Positions 27,331 to 34,900 of a stretch of 64,000 bases of DNA are shown here, in pieces. A model generated the notes under the pieces. It worked only from the letters and a program-made list of their open reading frames with translations, was not told where the DNA came from and ran no database searches. A program made the translations under genes and the position numbers. How positions within the stretch are numbered: position 1 is the first letter of the stretch; each line of letters opens with the position of its first letter. This DNA comes from Aliishimia ponticola (lineage in GTDB: Bacteria; Pseudomonadota; Alphaproteobacteria; Rhodobacterales; Rhodobacteraceae): NCBI RefSeq assembly GCF_004803475.1, contig NZ_SRKY01000001.1, positions 310,001 through 374,000 on the forward strand. Direction: 5' to 3'.

Positions 27331-27351
27331 CCGAACGGTCCTGCGTATAAC
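27323..27351 (+). promoter_or_regulatory. Near-consensus sigma-70 promoter upstream of the GTA cluster
   Basis: TTGACA (27323-27328), a 17-bp spacer, and TATAAC (27346-27351). Expected start near 27358, about 105 nt before the first GTA gene. It is the best promoter match I noticed in the window. Confidence 0.85.
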
Positions 27352-27381
27352 TTGTGACACGCTAGAAGACGTGGATGAACA

Positions 27382-27412
27382 CCCCGGGGGCCTTGGCCCC
27401 GCGGGGTTTTTT
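27382..27412 (+). terminator. Intrinsic terminator between the GTA promoter and the first GTA gene
   Basis: A GC-rich hairpin (27382-27406, left arm CCCCGGGGGCC, right arm GGCCCCGCGGGG with one bulged G) is followed by TTTTTT (27407-27412). It starts about 25 nt after the predicted transcription start, so most transcripts would end as a leader of about 55 nt unless terminator readthrough is induced. Confidence 0.8.
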
Positions 27413-27463
27413 CATGTCTCTCGTGCGGGGAACCTTTTGCGAACCAACTTGAGGCCCTTGCAC

Positions 27464-27781
27464 ATGACCATGATTACTCTGGAGCACGACATCACCCGCC
27501 AGCAGGAAATGCTGGAGGCGAGCCGCGAAGAAGTTTCGCGTCTTTTGAACGAAGTGAAATCCCTGCGCGCGCAGCTTGAGCGTGGGCAGGCCCCGGATGC
27601 AGCCAGCTGCCCGGATGTCAAACGCCTCACAGGCCTTGTGAAGAACTGTCTTGAAGTGGAGACCAGCCTTGTCAAATGCAAAGAACAGCAAGCCGGCATC
27701 GCCCAATGCGGCGTCGCCTTCGACCTTGAAGCCGCGCGGGACTCGATCGGGTGCAAGTTGGATAAGCTCCGCGGATCCTGA
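27464..27781 (+). CDS. GTA small terminase-like protein (RcGTA g1, TerS)
   Basis: A 105-residue, mainly helical, coiled-coil protein (ITLEHDITRQQEMLEASREE, then EVSRLLNEVKSLRAQLERG). Start ATG 27464 has GAGG nine bases upstream. In Rhodobacter capsulatus the first GTA gene encodes TerS, which brings DNA non-specifically to the headful packaging motor. Position, size and coiled-coil character match. It contains three Cys in the C-terminal half (ASCPDVKRL, VKNCLEVE, LVKCKEQQ). It overlaps the terL frame. Confidence 0.85.
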   Translation: MTMITLEHDITRQQEMLEASREEVSRLLNEVKSLRAQLERGQAPDAASCPDVKRLTGLVKNCLEVETSLVKCKEQQAGIAQCGVAFDLEAARDSIGCKLDKLRGS

Positions 27782-29084
27782 TCTGCAAAAGACGTTTCTG
27801 GACAGTCTTGATGAGGGAGAGCTTCGTGCTCTCCCTTTTTTGTTTGAGTTCTGGGCCTTTGACCACCAGTTGCCGCCCGAAGGCGATTGGCGCACATGGG
27901 TCATCCTGGGAGGGCGCGGCGCGGGCAAGACACGCGCGGGCGCGGAATGGGTGCGTGCACAGGTGGAAGGGTCGAAGCCCATGGATGTTGGCGCATCGCG
28001 CCGCATGGCATTGGTTGGGGAAACCTACGATCAGGTGCGCGAGGTCATGATCTTCGGCGATAGCGGGATCTTGGCCTGCTCGCCCGAAGATCGCCGCCCG
28101 AAATGGGAAGCGAGCCGCAAGCGGCTGGTTTGGCCAAATGGTGCGATTGCCACGGTGCATTCCGCGAATGATCCCGAAGGCCTGCGCGGGCCGCAATTCG
28201 ATGCGGCGTGGGTGGATGAGTTGGCCAAATGGCCGAAAGCGCAGGAGACGTGGGACATGCTGCAATTCGCGCTGCGCCTTGGCGAAGATCCCCGTGTCTG
28301 TGTCACGACGACGCCGCGCAATGTGTCCGTGCTCAAACAACTGCTGGAGACGCCGTCCACTGTCACGACCCATGCCAAGACCGAAGTGAACCGGGCCAAT
28401 CTGGCGTCGTCCTTCCTGGAAGAGGTGCGCGCGCGCTATGCGGGAACGCGAATGGGCCGACAGGAGTTGGACGGGGTGCTGCTGGCCGATGCGGAAGGCG
28501 CGCTTTGGACCTCTGGCGGGATCGAGGCGTTGCGCGTGGCAACGGCGCCGGAGTTGGACCGGATTGTCGTGGCGCTGGACCCTGCCGCGACCAACGGGGC
28601 GCATTCCGATGAATGCGGGATTGTCGTGGCTGGTGTGACCATGGATGGCGCACCGCAGGATTGGCGGGCCTATGTGCTGGCGGATGCAACCGTCAGCCAG
28701 GCAAGCCCGACCGATTGGGCGAAGGCCGCGATACGGGCGATGGAACAGTATGGTGCCGACCGTCTTGTAGTGGAGGTAAACCAAGGCGGGCAGATGGTGG
28801 GCGAGGTCGTCCGGCAAGTCGATCCGCTGGTGCCTATCCGCGAGGTGCGCGCGACACGGGGCAAGATCGCGCGGGCCGAACCGATTGCAGCATTGTACGA
28901 GCAGGGGCGTGTGCGCCATGTCGGCGCGTTCGACACGCTCGAAGACCAGATGGTACAGATGACGGTTCGGGGATTTCAGGGCAGTGGCAGTCCGGACCGC
29001 GTCGATGCGCTGGTCTGGGCCCTGCATGAACTCATGATCGCGCCTGCGGCCTCTTGGCGCCAGCCGACGGTACGCACGCTTTAG
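27726..29084 (+). CDS. GTA large terminase (RcGTA g2, TerL)
   Basis: The packaging motor of the GTA. The ATPase domain has Walker A ILGGRGAGKTRAGAEW and Walker B FDAAWVDELAKW; the nuclease domain has VALDPAATNGAHSDECG and ends with PDRVDALVWALHEL. The conserved core begins around SSADPDLQKTFLDSL (27765). The start is uncertain: TTG 27726 is used here; TTG 27651 is also possible, and the residue where homologues start is the codon ATA at 27762. No ribosome-binding site precedes any of them, so translation may be coupled to the overlapping terS. The protein is about 450 residues. Confidence 0.93.
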   Translation: MKPRGTRSGASWISSADPDLQKTFLDSLDEGELRALPFLFEFWAFDHQLPPEGDWRTWVILGGRGAGKTRAGAEWVRAQVEGSKPMDVGASRRMALVGETYDQVREVMIFGDSGILACSPEDRRPKWEASRKRLVWPNGAIATVHSANDPEGLRGPQFDAAWVDELAKWPKAQETWDMLQFALRLGEDPRVCVTTTPRNVSVLKQLLETPSTVTTHAKTEVNRANLASSFLEEVRARYAGTRMGRQELDGVLLADAEGALWTSGGIEALRVATAPELDRIVVALDPAATNGAHSDECGIVVAGVTMDGAPQDWRAYVLADATVSQASPTDWAKAAIRAMEQYGADRLVVEVNQGGQMVGEVVRQVDPLVPIREVRATRGKIARAEPIAALYEQGRVRHVGAFDTLEDQMVQMTVRGFQGSGSPDRVDALVWALHELMIAPAASWRQPTVRTL

Positions 29085-29121
29085 CGCGGGAGGGCCGGGC
29101 ACAGGAATGCCAACAGATCGT

Positions 29122-29163
29122 AAAGACCACCGTTCGCTGCCTGCGTTCGGTGGTCTTTTTTCG
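29122..29163 (+). terminator. Intrinsic terminator inside the GTA cluster, between terL and portal
   Basis: An 11-bp perfect stem (AAAGACCACCG 29122-29132, CGGTGGTCTTT 29148-29158) with a 15-nt loop is followed by a T-rich tail. It lies 38 nt after the terL stop. It should reduce transcription into the structural genes unless read through. Confidence 0.85.
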
Positions 29164-29243
29164 TTTTAACATCTTTGTAGGAAAACTCCTCAGCAAGACG
29201 CAGGGCAATCTGACCCGGCGGAGAGTTGAAGGAGCAGAGCGAC

Positions 29244-30431
29244 ATGGCATTCGATGTTTTCCGGCGCGCAAAGACGGCAGAGCCGCCAGAGCAGAAGGCA
29301 AGTGCGGCGGGTCGTGTGATCGCGTGGCAAACCGGTGGCCGTGTCGCATGGAGCCCGCGTGACACCGTTTCGCTGACGCGGACAGGGTTCAACGGCAACC
29401 CGGTCGGGTTTCGGTCGGTCAAGCTGATCGCCGAAGCCGCAGCCGCCTTGCCCCTGGTACTGGAAGACGCGGCAATCCGCTTTGAACAGCATGATGTGCT
29501 AAGCCTGCTGCGCCGTCCCAACGGGGCGCAGGGCCGGGCGGAGCTGCTGGAGTCGCTTTATGGGCAGCTTTTGCTGTCTGGAAACGCTTATGTCGAAGCC
29601 GTGGGCGAGGTGGGTGTCCCGCATGAGCTTCACGTCCTGCGTTCGGATCGGATGAGCGTCGTGCCTGGTGCCGATGGTTGGCCGATTGCGTTTGAATACG
29701 CGGTTGGTGGACGCAAGCATCGGTTCGACGCGGCGGGTTTGCCGGGGCCGATCTGCCATATCCGAAACTTCCATCCCCAAGACGATCATTACGGCTTTTC
29801 GCCGCTTCAGGCGGCGGCCATGGCGATTGACGTGCATAACTCCGCCTCGCGCTGGTCGAAAGCGCTGCTGGACAATGCCGCGCGGCCTTCGGGGGCCATT
29901 GTCTACAAGGGGCAGGATGGTTCCAGCAGCTTGTCGAACGACCAATATGACCGGCTGGTGACCGAGATCGAGAGCAACCATCAGGGTGCGCGCAATGCGG
30001 GGCGACCGATGTTGCTGGAAGGCGGGCTGGATTGGAAACCGATGGGCTTTTCGCCTTCCGACATGGAGTTCCAGCAAACCAAGGAAAGTGCGGCGCGCGA
30101 GATCGCCCTGGCCTTCGGGGTGCCGCCGATGCTGTTGGGGATCCCCGGGGATGCGACTTATGCGAATTACCAAGAGGCCAACCGGGCGTTCTACCGTCTG
30201 ACGGTTCTGCCCCTGGCGACCCGCGTCGCGGCGCAGCTTGGCGGGTGGCTTAGCGGGTGGACGGGTGAGGATCTGGTTCTCAAACCCGATCTGGATCAGG
30301 TTCCCGCGCTGGCCGCAGAACGGGACGCGCAGTGGGGCCGGGTTGCGGATGCGGATTTCCTGACAGCGGATGAGAAGCGTCGCTTGCTTGGGCTTCCGCC
30401 GCTGCCGGTGGAGAGTCCCGATGAGCAGTGA
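29244..30431 (+). CDS. GTA portal protein (RcGTA g3), HK97 family
   Basis: A 395-residue portal of the HK97 gp3 family, the dodecameric ring at the special capsid vertex through which DNA enters. It carries HIRNFHPQDDHYGFSPLQAA near residue 173, FSPSDMEFQQTKESAAREIALAFGVPP near residue 272 (two blocks) and LGIPGDATYANYQEANRAFY, all typical. ATG 29244 has AAGGAG upstream; TTG 29226 is less likely. It is the first gene after the internal terminator and overlaps g3.5 by 11 nt. Confidence 0.94.
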   Translation: MAFDVFRRAKTAEPPEQKASAAGRVIAWQTGGRVAWSPRDTVSLTRTGFNGNPVGFRSVKLIAEAAAALPLVLEDAAIRFEQHDVLSLLRRPNGAQGRAELLESLYGQLLLSGNAYVEAVGEVGVPHELHVLRSDRMSVVPGADGWPIAFEYAVGGRKHRFDAAGLPGPICHIRNFHPQDDHYGFSPLQAAAMAIDVHNSASRWSKALLDNAARPSGAIVYKGQDGSSSLSNDQYDRLVTEIESNHQGARNAGRPMLLEGGLDWKPMGFSPSDMEFQQTKESAAREIALAFGVPPMLLGIPGDATYANYQEANRAFYRLTVLPLATRVAAQLGGWLSGWTGEDLVLKPDLDQVPALAAERDAQWGRVADADFLTADEKRRLLGLPPLPVESPDEQ

Positions 30432-30651
30432 GCCCCCCAAGTTCGAATGTGCGCCGGGGATGCGACTTCAGGCGCATGAAAAACTGACGGATGTGCATTT
30501 CGTGAATGTGAACGACCGTCTTCGGCGGATCGAGGCTGCGATGGAGCGTTTGGAAAAGCGTTTGTGGCTGGCGGTTTATGGCGTGGTGGCGGTGATCCTG
30601 ACCCAGGGCGTGCAGGGGCTTGTGTCCATGTCGCACGGGTTGGCGCCCTGA
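30421..30651 (+). CDS. GTA g3.5-like small membrane protein
   Basis: A 76-residue protein with an N-terminal soluble part (CAPGMRLQAHEKLTDVHFVN), a short helix rich in charge (RLRRIEAAMERLEKR) and one C-terminal membrane helix (LWLAVYGVVAVILTQGVQGLV). Position between portal and protease matches g3.5 of Rhodobacter GTA, whose role is not settled. It overlaps the portal stop by 11 nt and its own stop forms TGATG with a possible early start of the next gene. Confidence 0.8.
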   Translation: MSSEPPKFECAPGMRLQAHEKLTDVHFVNVNDRLRRIEAAMERLEKRLWLAVYGVVAVILTQGVQGLVSMSHGLAP

Positions 30652-30674
30652 TGATGGCAAGAAAGGTGAGTGGA

Positions 30675-31226
30675 ATGGAGACTGGTCTGGAACACAAGTT
30701 CGCCCGCTTCGGTGAGACACTTGAAGTGCAGGACGGCGCGGTGATCGAAGGGTATGCAAGCCTGTTCGGGTCTGTGGATCAGGGTGGCGATGTCGTGCGC
30801 AAGGGGGCCTATACGCAGTCGCTGGCCGCGCTGAGCCGCGAGGGCCGCAGGGTCAAGATGCTGTGGCAGCACGATCCAGCCCAACCAATCGGCGTGTGGG
30901 ACGAGGTGCGCGAGGACGCGCAGGGGCTGTGGGTCAAGGGCCGTATCCTTGAGACCACGCAAACGGGGCGTGAGACTGCCGCGCTGATCAAGGCGGGCGC
31001 GATTGACGGTCTGTCGATCGGCTACAGAACCGTGAAGGCGGCGAAGAACGACAAGGGCCAGCGGCTCTTGACCGAGTTGGAGCTGTGGGAAGTGTCGCTT
31101 GTGACCTTCCCGATGCTTCCAAGCGCGCGGGTTGCGGCCAAGGCGGACAATCCCGCCGACGACGCGGCGTTGCGTGAAGTGGCGGCGGCCTTCAGGGACG
31201 CGCGTCTGAAGCTGGCACGGGGCTGA
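30675..31226 (+). CDS. GTA prohead protease (RcGTA g4), HK97 family
   Basis: A 183-residue serine protease of the U35/HK97 prohead family that trims the capsid protein during maturation. Characteristic sequences are IEGYASLFGSVDQGGDVVRKGAY near residue 22, VKMLWQHDPAQPIGVW near residue 60 (catalytic His) and AIDGLSIGYRT near residue 107 (catalytic Ser). I chose ATG 30675, preceded by AAAGGTGAG and yielding METGLEHKF; ATG 30651 or 30654 would add 7-8 residues and couple to g3.5. Confidence 0.92.
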   Translation: METGLEHKFARFGETLEVQDGAVIEGYASLFGSVDQGGDVVRKGAYTQSLAALSREGRRVKMLWQHDPAQPIGVWDEVREDAQGLWVKGRILETTQTGRETAALIKAGAIDGLSIGYRTVKAAKNDKGQRLLTELELWEVSLVTFPMLPSARVAAKADNPADDAALREVAAAFRDARLKLARG

Positions 31227-31261
31227 GACCCGGGCCCGATCAAACTGCAAAGGGGTGATCC

Positions 31262-32440
31262 ATGAGCAGAACCGAGGCGAAGGCCGCGGCCGGGGGAGGT
31301 TTGACTCCGGCGCAAGAGGCGCGGGAGGCCGTGACTGGCTTTCTGTCCGATTTCAAGGACTTCCAAACCACCATCGAAACCAAACTGCAACAGCAAGAAG
31401 AGCGATTGACCATGCTGGACCGTAAGACTGCAACCCATGCCCGCCCGCCGCTGGGCGCCGCGGCGGATTTTGACGCGCCGCACCAGAAGGCGTTCAACGC
31501 CTATCTGCGGACCGGTGATGATGACGGTCTTCGCGGTCTGGAGCTGGAAGGCAAAGCGATGAGCACGGCCGTCAATTCCGATGGTGGTTTCCTCGTGGAC
31601 CCGGAAACCTCTGACCGCATCAAGTCGGTGCTGAGCTCGACCGCGTCGATCCGCGCCATCGCTCAGGTGGTGAATGTCGAAGCGACGTCCTTTGACGTTC
31701 TGGTGGATCGCGCCGATCTTGAGGCGGGCTGGGCGACGGAAACCGGCGCTTCCGCCGAGACGTCGACGCCGCAGATCGACCGGATCACCATCCCGCTGCA
31801 CGAGCTGTCCGCGCTGCCCAAGGCATCGCAGCGTCTGCTGGATGACAGTGCCTTCGATATCGAAGGCTGGCTTGCAGGGCGCATCGCCGAGAAGTTCGCC
31901 CGCGCCGAGGCCGCCGCGTTCATCAATGGCGACGGGAATGACAAGCCCACCGGCTTTCTGACCCATTCCACGGTTGAAAACGACAGCTGGACCTGGGGCA
32001 ATCTGGGATATGTGCCCAGCGGTGTCGATGGCAGCGTGAGCGCCGAGTCGATCGTCGATGTGGTCTATGCTTTGGGGGCGGAATACCGCGCCAATGCGAG
32101 CTTCGTGATGAACTCCAAGACCGCGGGCACCGTGCGCAAGCTGAAAGACGGCGATGGCCGCTTCCTGTGGTCCGATGGCCTGGCGGCGGGCGAGCCCGCA
32201 CGTCTGATGGGCTATCCGGTGCTGATCTGCGAAGACATGCCGGACCCGGCCAGCGACAGCAACTCCATCGCGTTCGGTGATTTCGCGCAAGGCTATACCG
32301 TGGCCGAGCGTCCTGACCTGCGCGTGCTGCGTGACCCGTTCAGCGCCAAACCGCATGTTCTGTTCTACGCGACCAAGCGTGTCGGCGGCGACGTGAGCGA
32401 TTTCGCTGCGATCAAGCTGATCAAGTTCGGCCTCAGCTAA
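31262..32440 (+). CDS. GTA major capsid protein (RcGTA g5), HK97 family
   Basis: A 392-residue HK97-fold capsid protein. Residues 1-95 are a predicted coiled-coil scaffold (delta) domain (EAREAVTGFLSDFKDFQTTI, KLQQQEERLTMLDRK), normally removed by the g4 protease. The shell domain starts near AMSTAVNSDGGFLVDPE and includes IPLHELSALPKASQRLLDDS and EKFARAEAAAFINGDG. AAAGGGG precedes the ATG. The gene is followed by a 12-bp hairpin that may favour high capsid expression. Confidence 0.95.
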   Translation: MSRTEAKAAAGGGLTPAQEAREAVTGFLSDFKDFQTTIETKLQQQEERLTMLDRKTATHARPPLGAAADFDAPHQKAFNAYLRTGDDDGLRGLELEGKAMSTAVNSDGGFLVDPETSDRIKSVLSSTASIRAIAQVVNVEATSFDVLVDRADLEAGWATETGASAETSTPQIDRITIPLHELSALPKASQRLLDDSAFDIEGWLAGRIAEKFARAEAAAFINGDGNDKPTGFLTHSTVENDSWTWGNLGYVPSGVDGSVSAESIVDVVYALGAEYRANASFVMNSKTAGTVRKLKDGDGRFLWSDGLAAGEPARLMGYPVLICEDMPDPASDSNSIAFGDFAQGYTVAERPDLRVLRDPFSAKPHVLFYATKRVGGDVSDFAAIKLIKFGLS

Positions 32441-32454
32441 CGGCCCGACCGGAC

Positions 32455-32484
32455 GTGCAGATCCGCCCATGCGCGGGTCTGCAC
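32455..32484 (+). promoter_or_regulatory. 12-bp hairpin directly after the capsid gene
   Basis: GTGCAGATCCGC (32455-32466) pairs perfectly (one G-U) with GCGGGTCTGCAC (32473-32484), loop CCATGC. It starts 14 nt after the capsid stop and lacks a T run. It could be an mRNA 3' end stabiliser or partial terminator that raises capsid output over downstream genes. Confidence 0.6.
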
Positions 32485-32600
32485 CCCGGGCGCGTGTCGA
32501 GGTCCCCCGCGTCGTCTAGCTGCTCCCCTCCGTCCGAGCGGCGCGGGACGGCGCGCGCCCACCTCGCCGATTGAGGCGGAAGACTTTCGGAGAACAGAAC

Positions 32601-33200
32601 ATGATGTTGATTGAAGAAACGGTGGTGCCGGACACCAGTCTGCCGGTTGAAGACTTCAAGGCGCATCTGCGGCTTGGAACCGGCTTTGGCGATGAGACGC
32701 TGCAAGACCCGGTGCTGTTGGGTTTCCTGCGTGCGGCCTTGAGCGCGATCGAGGCGCGAACCGGCAAGGTTCTGTTCGAACGCGGATTTTTGTGGACGCT
32801 GACAAAGTGGCAGGGTGTGGATGCCCAGCCCTTGCCGGTGGCGCCTGTAACGGCGTTGAACCAGGTCACGATGGTCGAACGTGATGGCACCGAGACCGAC
32901 GTTGAACTGGATCGGTTGCGCCTTGTTCGTAACCTTCAGCAGCCGGTGATTGTGGCGCTTGGGACGATGCTTCCGACCATCCCGTCGACAGGCAGTGTCG
33001 ATATCCGGTTCAAGGCCGGCTTCGGCCCTGCATGGACGGATTTGCCGGATGATCTGCGCCAGGCCGTGATGCTTTTGGCGTCGCATTACTATGAATTCCG
33101 CAGCGAAACATCGCTGAGCGAGGGGTGTATGCCCTTCGGTGTGACCAGCCTGATCGAGCGCTATCGCACTATACGGATTGGGTTCGGGGGGCGGACATGA
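32601..33200 (+). CDS. GTA head-tail adaptor (RcGTA g6)
   Basis: A 199-residue head-tail connector of the gp6-like, DUF-annotated phage family (LEETVVPDTSLPVEDFKAHL-type opening: IEETVVPDTSLPVEDFKAHL). In the GTA particle structure this protein sits below the portal as the adaptor ring. ATG 32601 has CGGAG eight bases upstream. The C-terminus (HYYEFRSETSLSEG, then GVTSLIERYRTIRIG) is typical of the connector's last helix. It overlaps g7 by ATGA. Confidence 0.88.
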   Translation: MMLIEETVVPDTSLPVEDFKAHLRLGTGFGDETLQDPVLLGFLRAALSAIEARTGKVLFERGFLWTLTKWQGVDAQPLPVAPVTALNQVTMVERDGTETDVELDRLRLVRNLQQPVIVALGTMLPTIPSTGSVDIRFKAGFGPAWTDLPDDLRQAVMLLASHYYEFRSETSLSEGCMPFGVTSLIERYRTIRIGFGGRT

Positions 33201-33535
33201 CGCTTCCTCAACTCAACCGCCGCCTCTCACTGGAGACACCTCAGAAGGTGCCGGATGGTGCGGGCGGTTACAACACGATCTGGGTGGCGCTTGGCGTACT
33301 TTGGGCAACCTGCGAGGCGCGCACGGGCCGCGAACGGGGGGAAGGCGGCGCGCCTGTGTCGGCGGTGACGTACAAGATCACCGTGCGGGCCGCGCCAGTG
33401 GGCAGCCCGTCGCGCCCGCGCCCCGAACAGCGTTTCCGCGAAGGCACGCGCATCTTCAACATCCGCGCCGTGATCGAGAGCGAAACCGATGGCATGTATC
33501 TGACCTGCCTCGCCGAAGAAGAGGTGGTGGTATGA
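33197..33535 (+). CDS. GTA head closure/stopper protein (RcGTA g7)
   Basis: A 112-residue SPP1 gp16-like head closure protein. It opens LPQLNRRLSLETPQKVPDG and contains GYNTIWVALGVLWATCEARTGRER, the family pattern. It forms the stopper ring that retains DNA until ejection. Its ATG overlaps the g6 stop (ATGA) and its own stop overlaps the g8 start in the same way, indicating coupled translation. Confidence 0.88.
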   Translation: MTLPQLNRRLSLETPQKVPDGAGGYNTIWVALGVLWATCEARTGRERGEGGAPVSAVTYKITVRAAPVGSPSRPRPEQRFREGTRIFNIRAVIESETDGMYLTCLAEEEVVV

Positions 33536-33942
33536 GCTATGCGCTGTCAGCAGCCTTGCAATCGGCTGTGTACCAAAAACTGATCGGCGATGCCGCGCTG
33601 TCGGGCCTTGTGGGGGCCGATATCTACGACACGCTGCCCAGCGGTCTGGCCCCGCGTCTTTACGTGAGCCTAGGCCCGGAGACCGCCAAGGACGCATCGG
33701 ATTACACAAGCCACGGCGCGCTGCATCGTTTCACGATCTCGGTCATTGCTGACGAGGCAGGGTTTTCCGCGGCCAAGACAGTCGCTGCGGCGGTCTGTGA
33801 TGCCTTGGTGGATGCGGACCTGACGATGAGCCGCGGGCGGCTGGTCGCGCTGGGGTTCGAGCGGGCGACGGCCAAGCGGGACGATGGCGACAGTGCGCGC
33901 CGGATCGATCTGCAATTTCGCGCGCGCGTCGAAGACAGCTGA
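33532..33942 (+). CDS. GTA tail terminator (RcGTA g8), DUF3168
   Basis: A 136-residue protein of the DUF3168 / tail-completion family (ALQSAVYQKLIGDAALSGLV, YDTLPSGLAPRLYVSLG, FTISVIADEAGFSAAK). Such proteins cap the tail tube and join it to the head connector. ATG 33532 overlaps the g7 stop. The gap to g9 is 25 nt with GGAG. Confidence 0.88.
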   Translation: MSYALSAALQSAVYQKLIGDAALSGLVGADIYDTLPSGLAPRLYVSLGPETAKDASDYTSHGALHRFTISVIADEAGFSAAKTVAAAVCDALVDADLTMSRGRLVALGFERATAKRDDGDSARRIDLQFRARVEDS

Positions 33943-33967
33943 ACATAAACCAGAACGGAGAATTCCC

Positions 33968-34381
33968 ATGGGTGCACAAAACGGAAAGGACCTTCTGGTG
34001 AAGGTCGATATGGACGGCTCCGGCACGTTCCAGACCATCGCGGGGCTGCGCGCCACGCGCATCAGTTTCAACGCGGAAAGCGTCGATGTCACGAGCCTGG
34101 AAAGCCAGGGTGGCTGGCGCGAGCTTTTGGCGGGCGCAGGGATGCGGTCTGCCAGCATTTCGGGATCGGGCGTGTTCAAGGATGCCAGCACCGATGAGCG
34201 TGCGCGGCAGATCTTTTTCGACAGCGCAATTCCCGATTTCCAGGTGATTATCCCCGATTTCGGGCAGGTGCAGGGGCCGTTTCAGGTCACCTCGCTGGAT
34301 TATTCGGGCAGCCATAACGGTGAGGCGACATATGAGATCAGCCTTGCTTCGGCCGGTCAGCTGACCTTCACGGCGCTTTGA
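33968..34381 (+). CDS. GTA major tail tube protein (RcGTA g9)
   Basis: A 137-residue tail tube subunit of the TP901-1 major tail protein family (GKDLLVKVDMDGSGTFQTIAG, FNAESVDVTSLESQGGWREL). Hexameric rings of it stack to form the short non-contractile tail tube. The start at 33968 has ACGGAG upstream, and the longer frame from 33884 runs back into g8. Confidence 0.92.
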   Translation: MGAQNGKDLLVKVDMDGSGTFQTIAGLRATRISFNAESVDVTSLESQGGWRELLAGAGMRSASISGSGVFKDASTDERARQIFFDSAIPDFQVIIPDFGQVQGPFQVTSLDYSGSHNGEATYEISLASAGQLTFTAL

Positions 34382-34385
34382 TCCG

Positions 34386-34703
34386 ATGACCAATCCGTGG
34401 AGGGGAGATGTCGCGCTGGTGATCGACGGGGAACGCCATGATCTGAGGCTGAGCCTTGGCGCTTTGGCTGAACTTGAAGCCAGCCTAGAGGCCGGTTCGC
34501 TGGTCGAGTTGGTCCAGCGGTTCGAGCAGGGCAAATGCGGCAGCCGCGATGTGCTGGCGGTGCTGCGGGCAGGGCTGTCCGGGGCGAAGATCGATCCGGT
34601 GCCAGACCTTGAGCATGGCCAGATCGAAGGCGGTCCGATCCGGGCCGCGCAGGTTGCGGCGGAATTGCTGGTACGGGCCTTCAGCTTGCCGGAGGCGGGA
34701 TGA
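34386..34703 (+). CDS. GTA g10 family protein, probable tail assembly chaperone
   Basis: A 105-residue protein (MTNPWRGDVALVIDGERHDL; LGALAELEASLEAGSLVELV) matching the gene transfer agent family annotated as GTA-gp10. Its place between tail tube and tape measure is where siphophages encode tail assembly chaperones. The stop overlaps the g10.1 start (ATGA). No frameshift site is needed here because g10.1 has its own start. Confidence 0.85.
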   Translation: MTNPWRGDVALVIDGERHDLRLSLGALAELEASLEAGSLVELVQRFEQGKCGSRDVLAVLRAGLSGAKIDPVPDLEHGQIEGGPIRAAQVAAELLVRAFSLPEAG

Positions 34704-34900
34704 AAAGCTTTGACTGGCCAGCCCTGATGCGCGCCGGAATGATCGGGTTGCGGCTGCCGCCCGATCAGTTCTGGGCGCTGACCCCGGCGGAATTCACGCT
34801 GATGTTGGGGGAAGGGGCCAGTGCGCCGATGAAACGCGCCGGCTTGGAGGCCTTGATGAAGGCCTTCCCCGATGAGGACGAACATGGAGCTTCGCAATGA
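34700..34900 (+). CDS. GTA g10.1-like phage tail assembly chaperone
   Basis: A 66-residue protein (FDWPALMRAGMIGLRLPPDQFWALTP), rich in the phrase PDQFWALTPAEF seen in phage conserved tail assembly chaperones of this cluster. It overlaps g10 by ATGA and the tape measure gene by ATGA, so three small genes are translationally linked. Together g10 and g10.1 resemble the G and GT products of lambda split into two genes. Confidence 0.85.
   Translation: MKSFDWPALMRAGMIGLRLPPDQFWALTPAEFTLMLGEGASAPMKRAGLEALMKAFPDEDEHGASQ

Noticed and set aside
27397-27430. CCCCGC within the GTA leader terminator complementary to GCGGGG at 27425-27430, suggesting an alternative fold
   Set aside because: The partner lies after the terminator T run, so it cannot form in time to prevent termination; an antiterminator should lie upstream.
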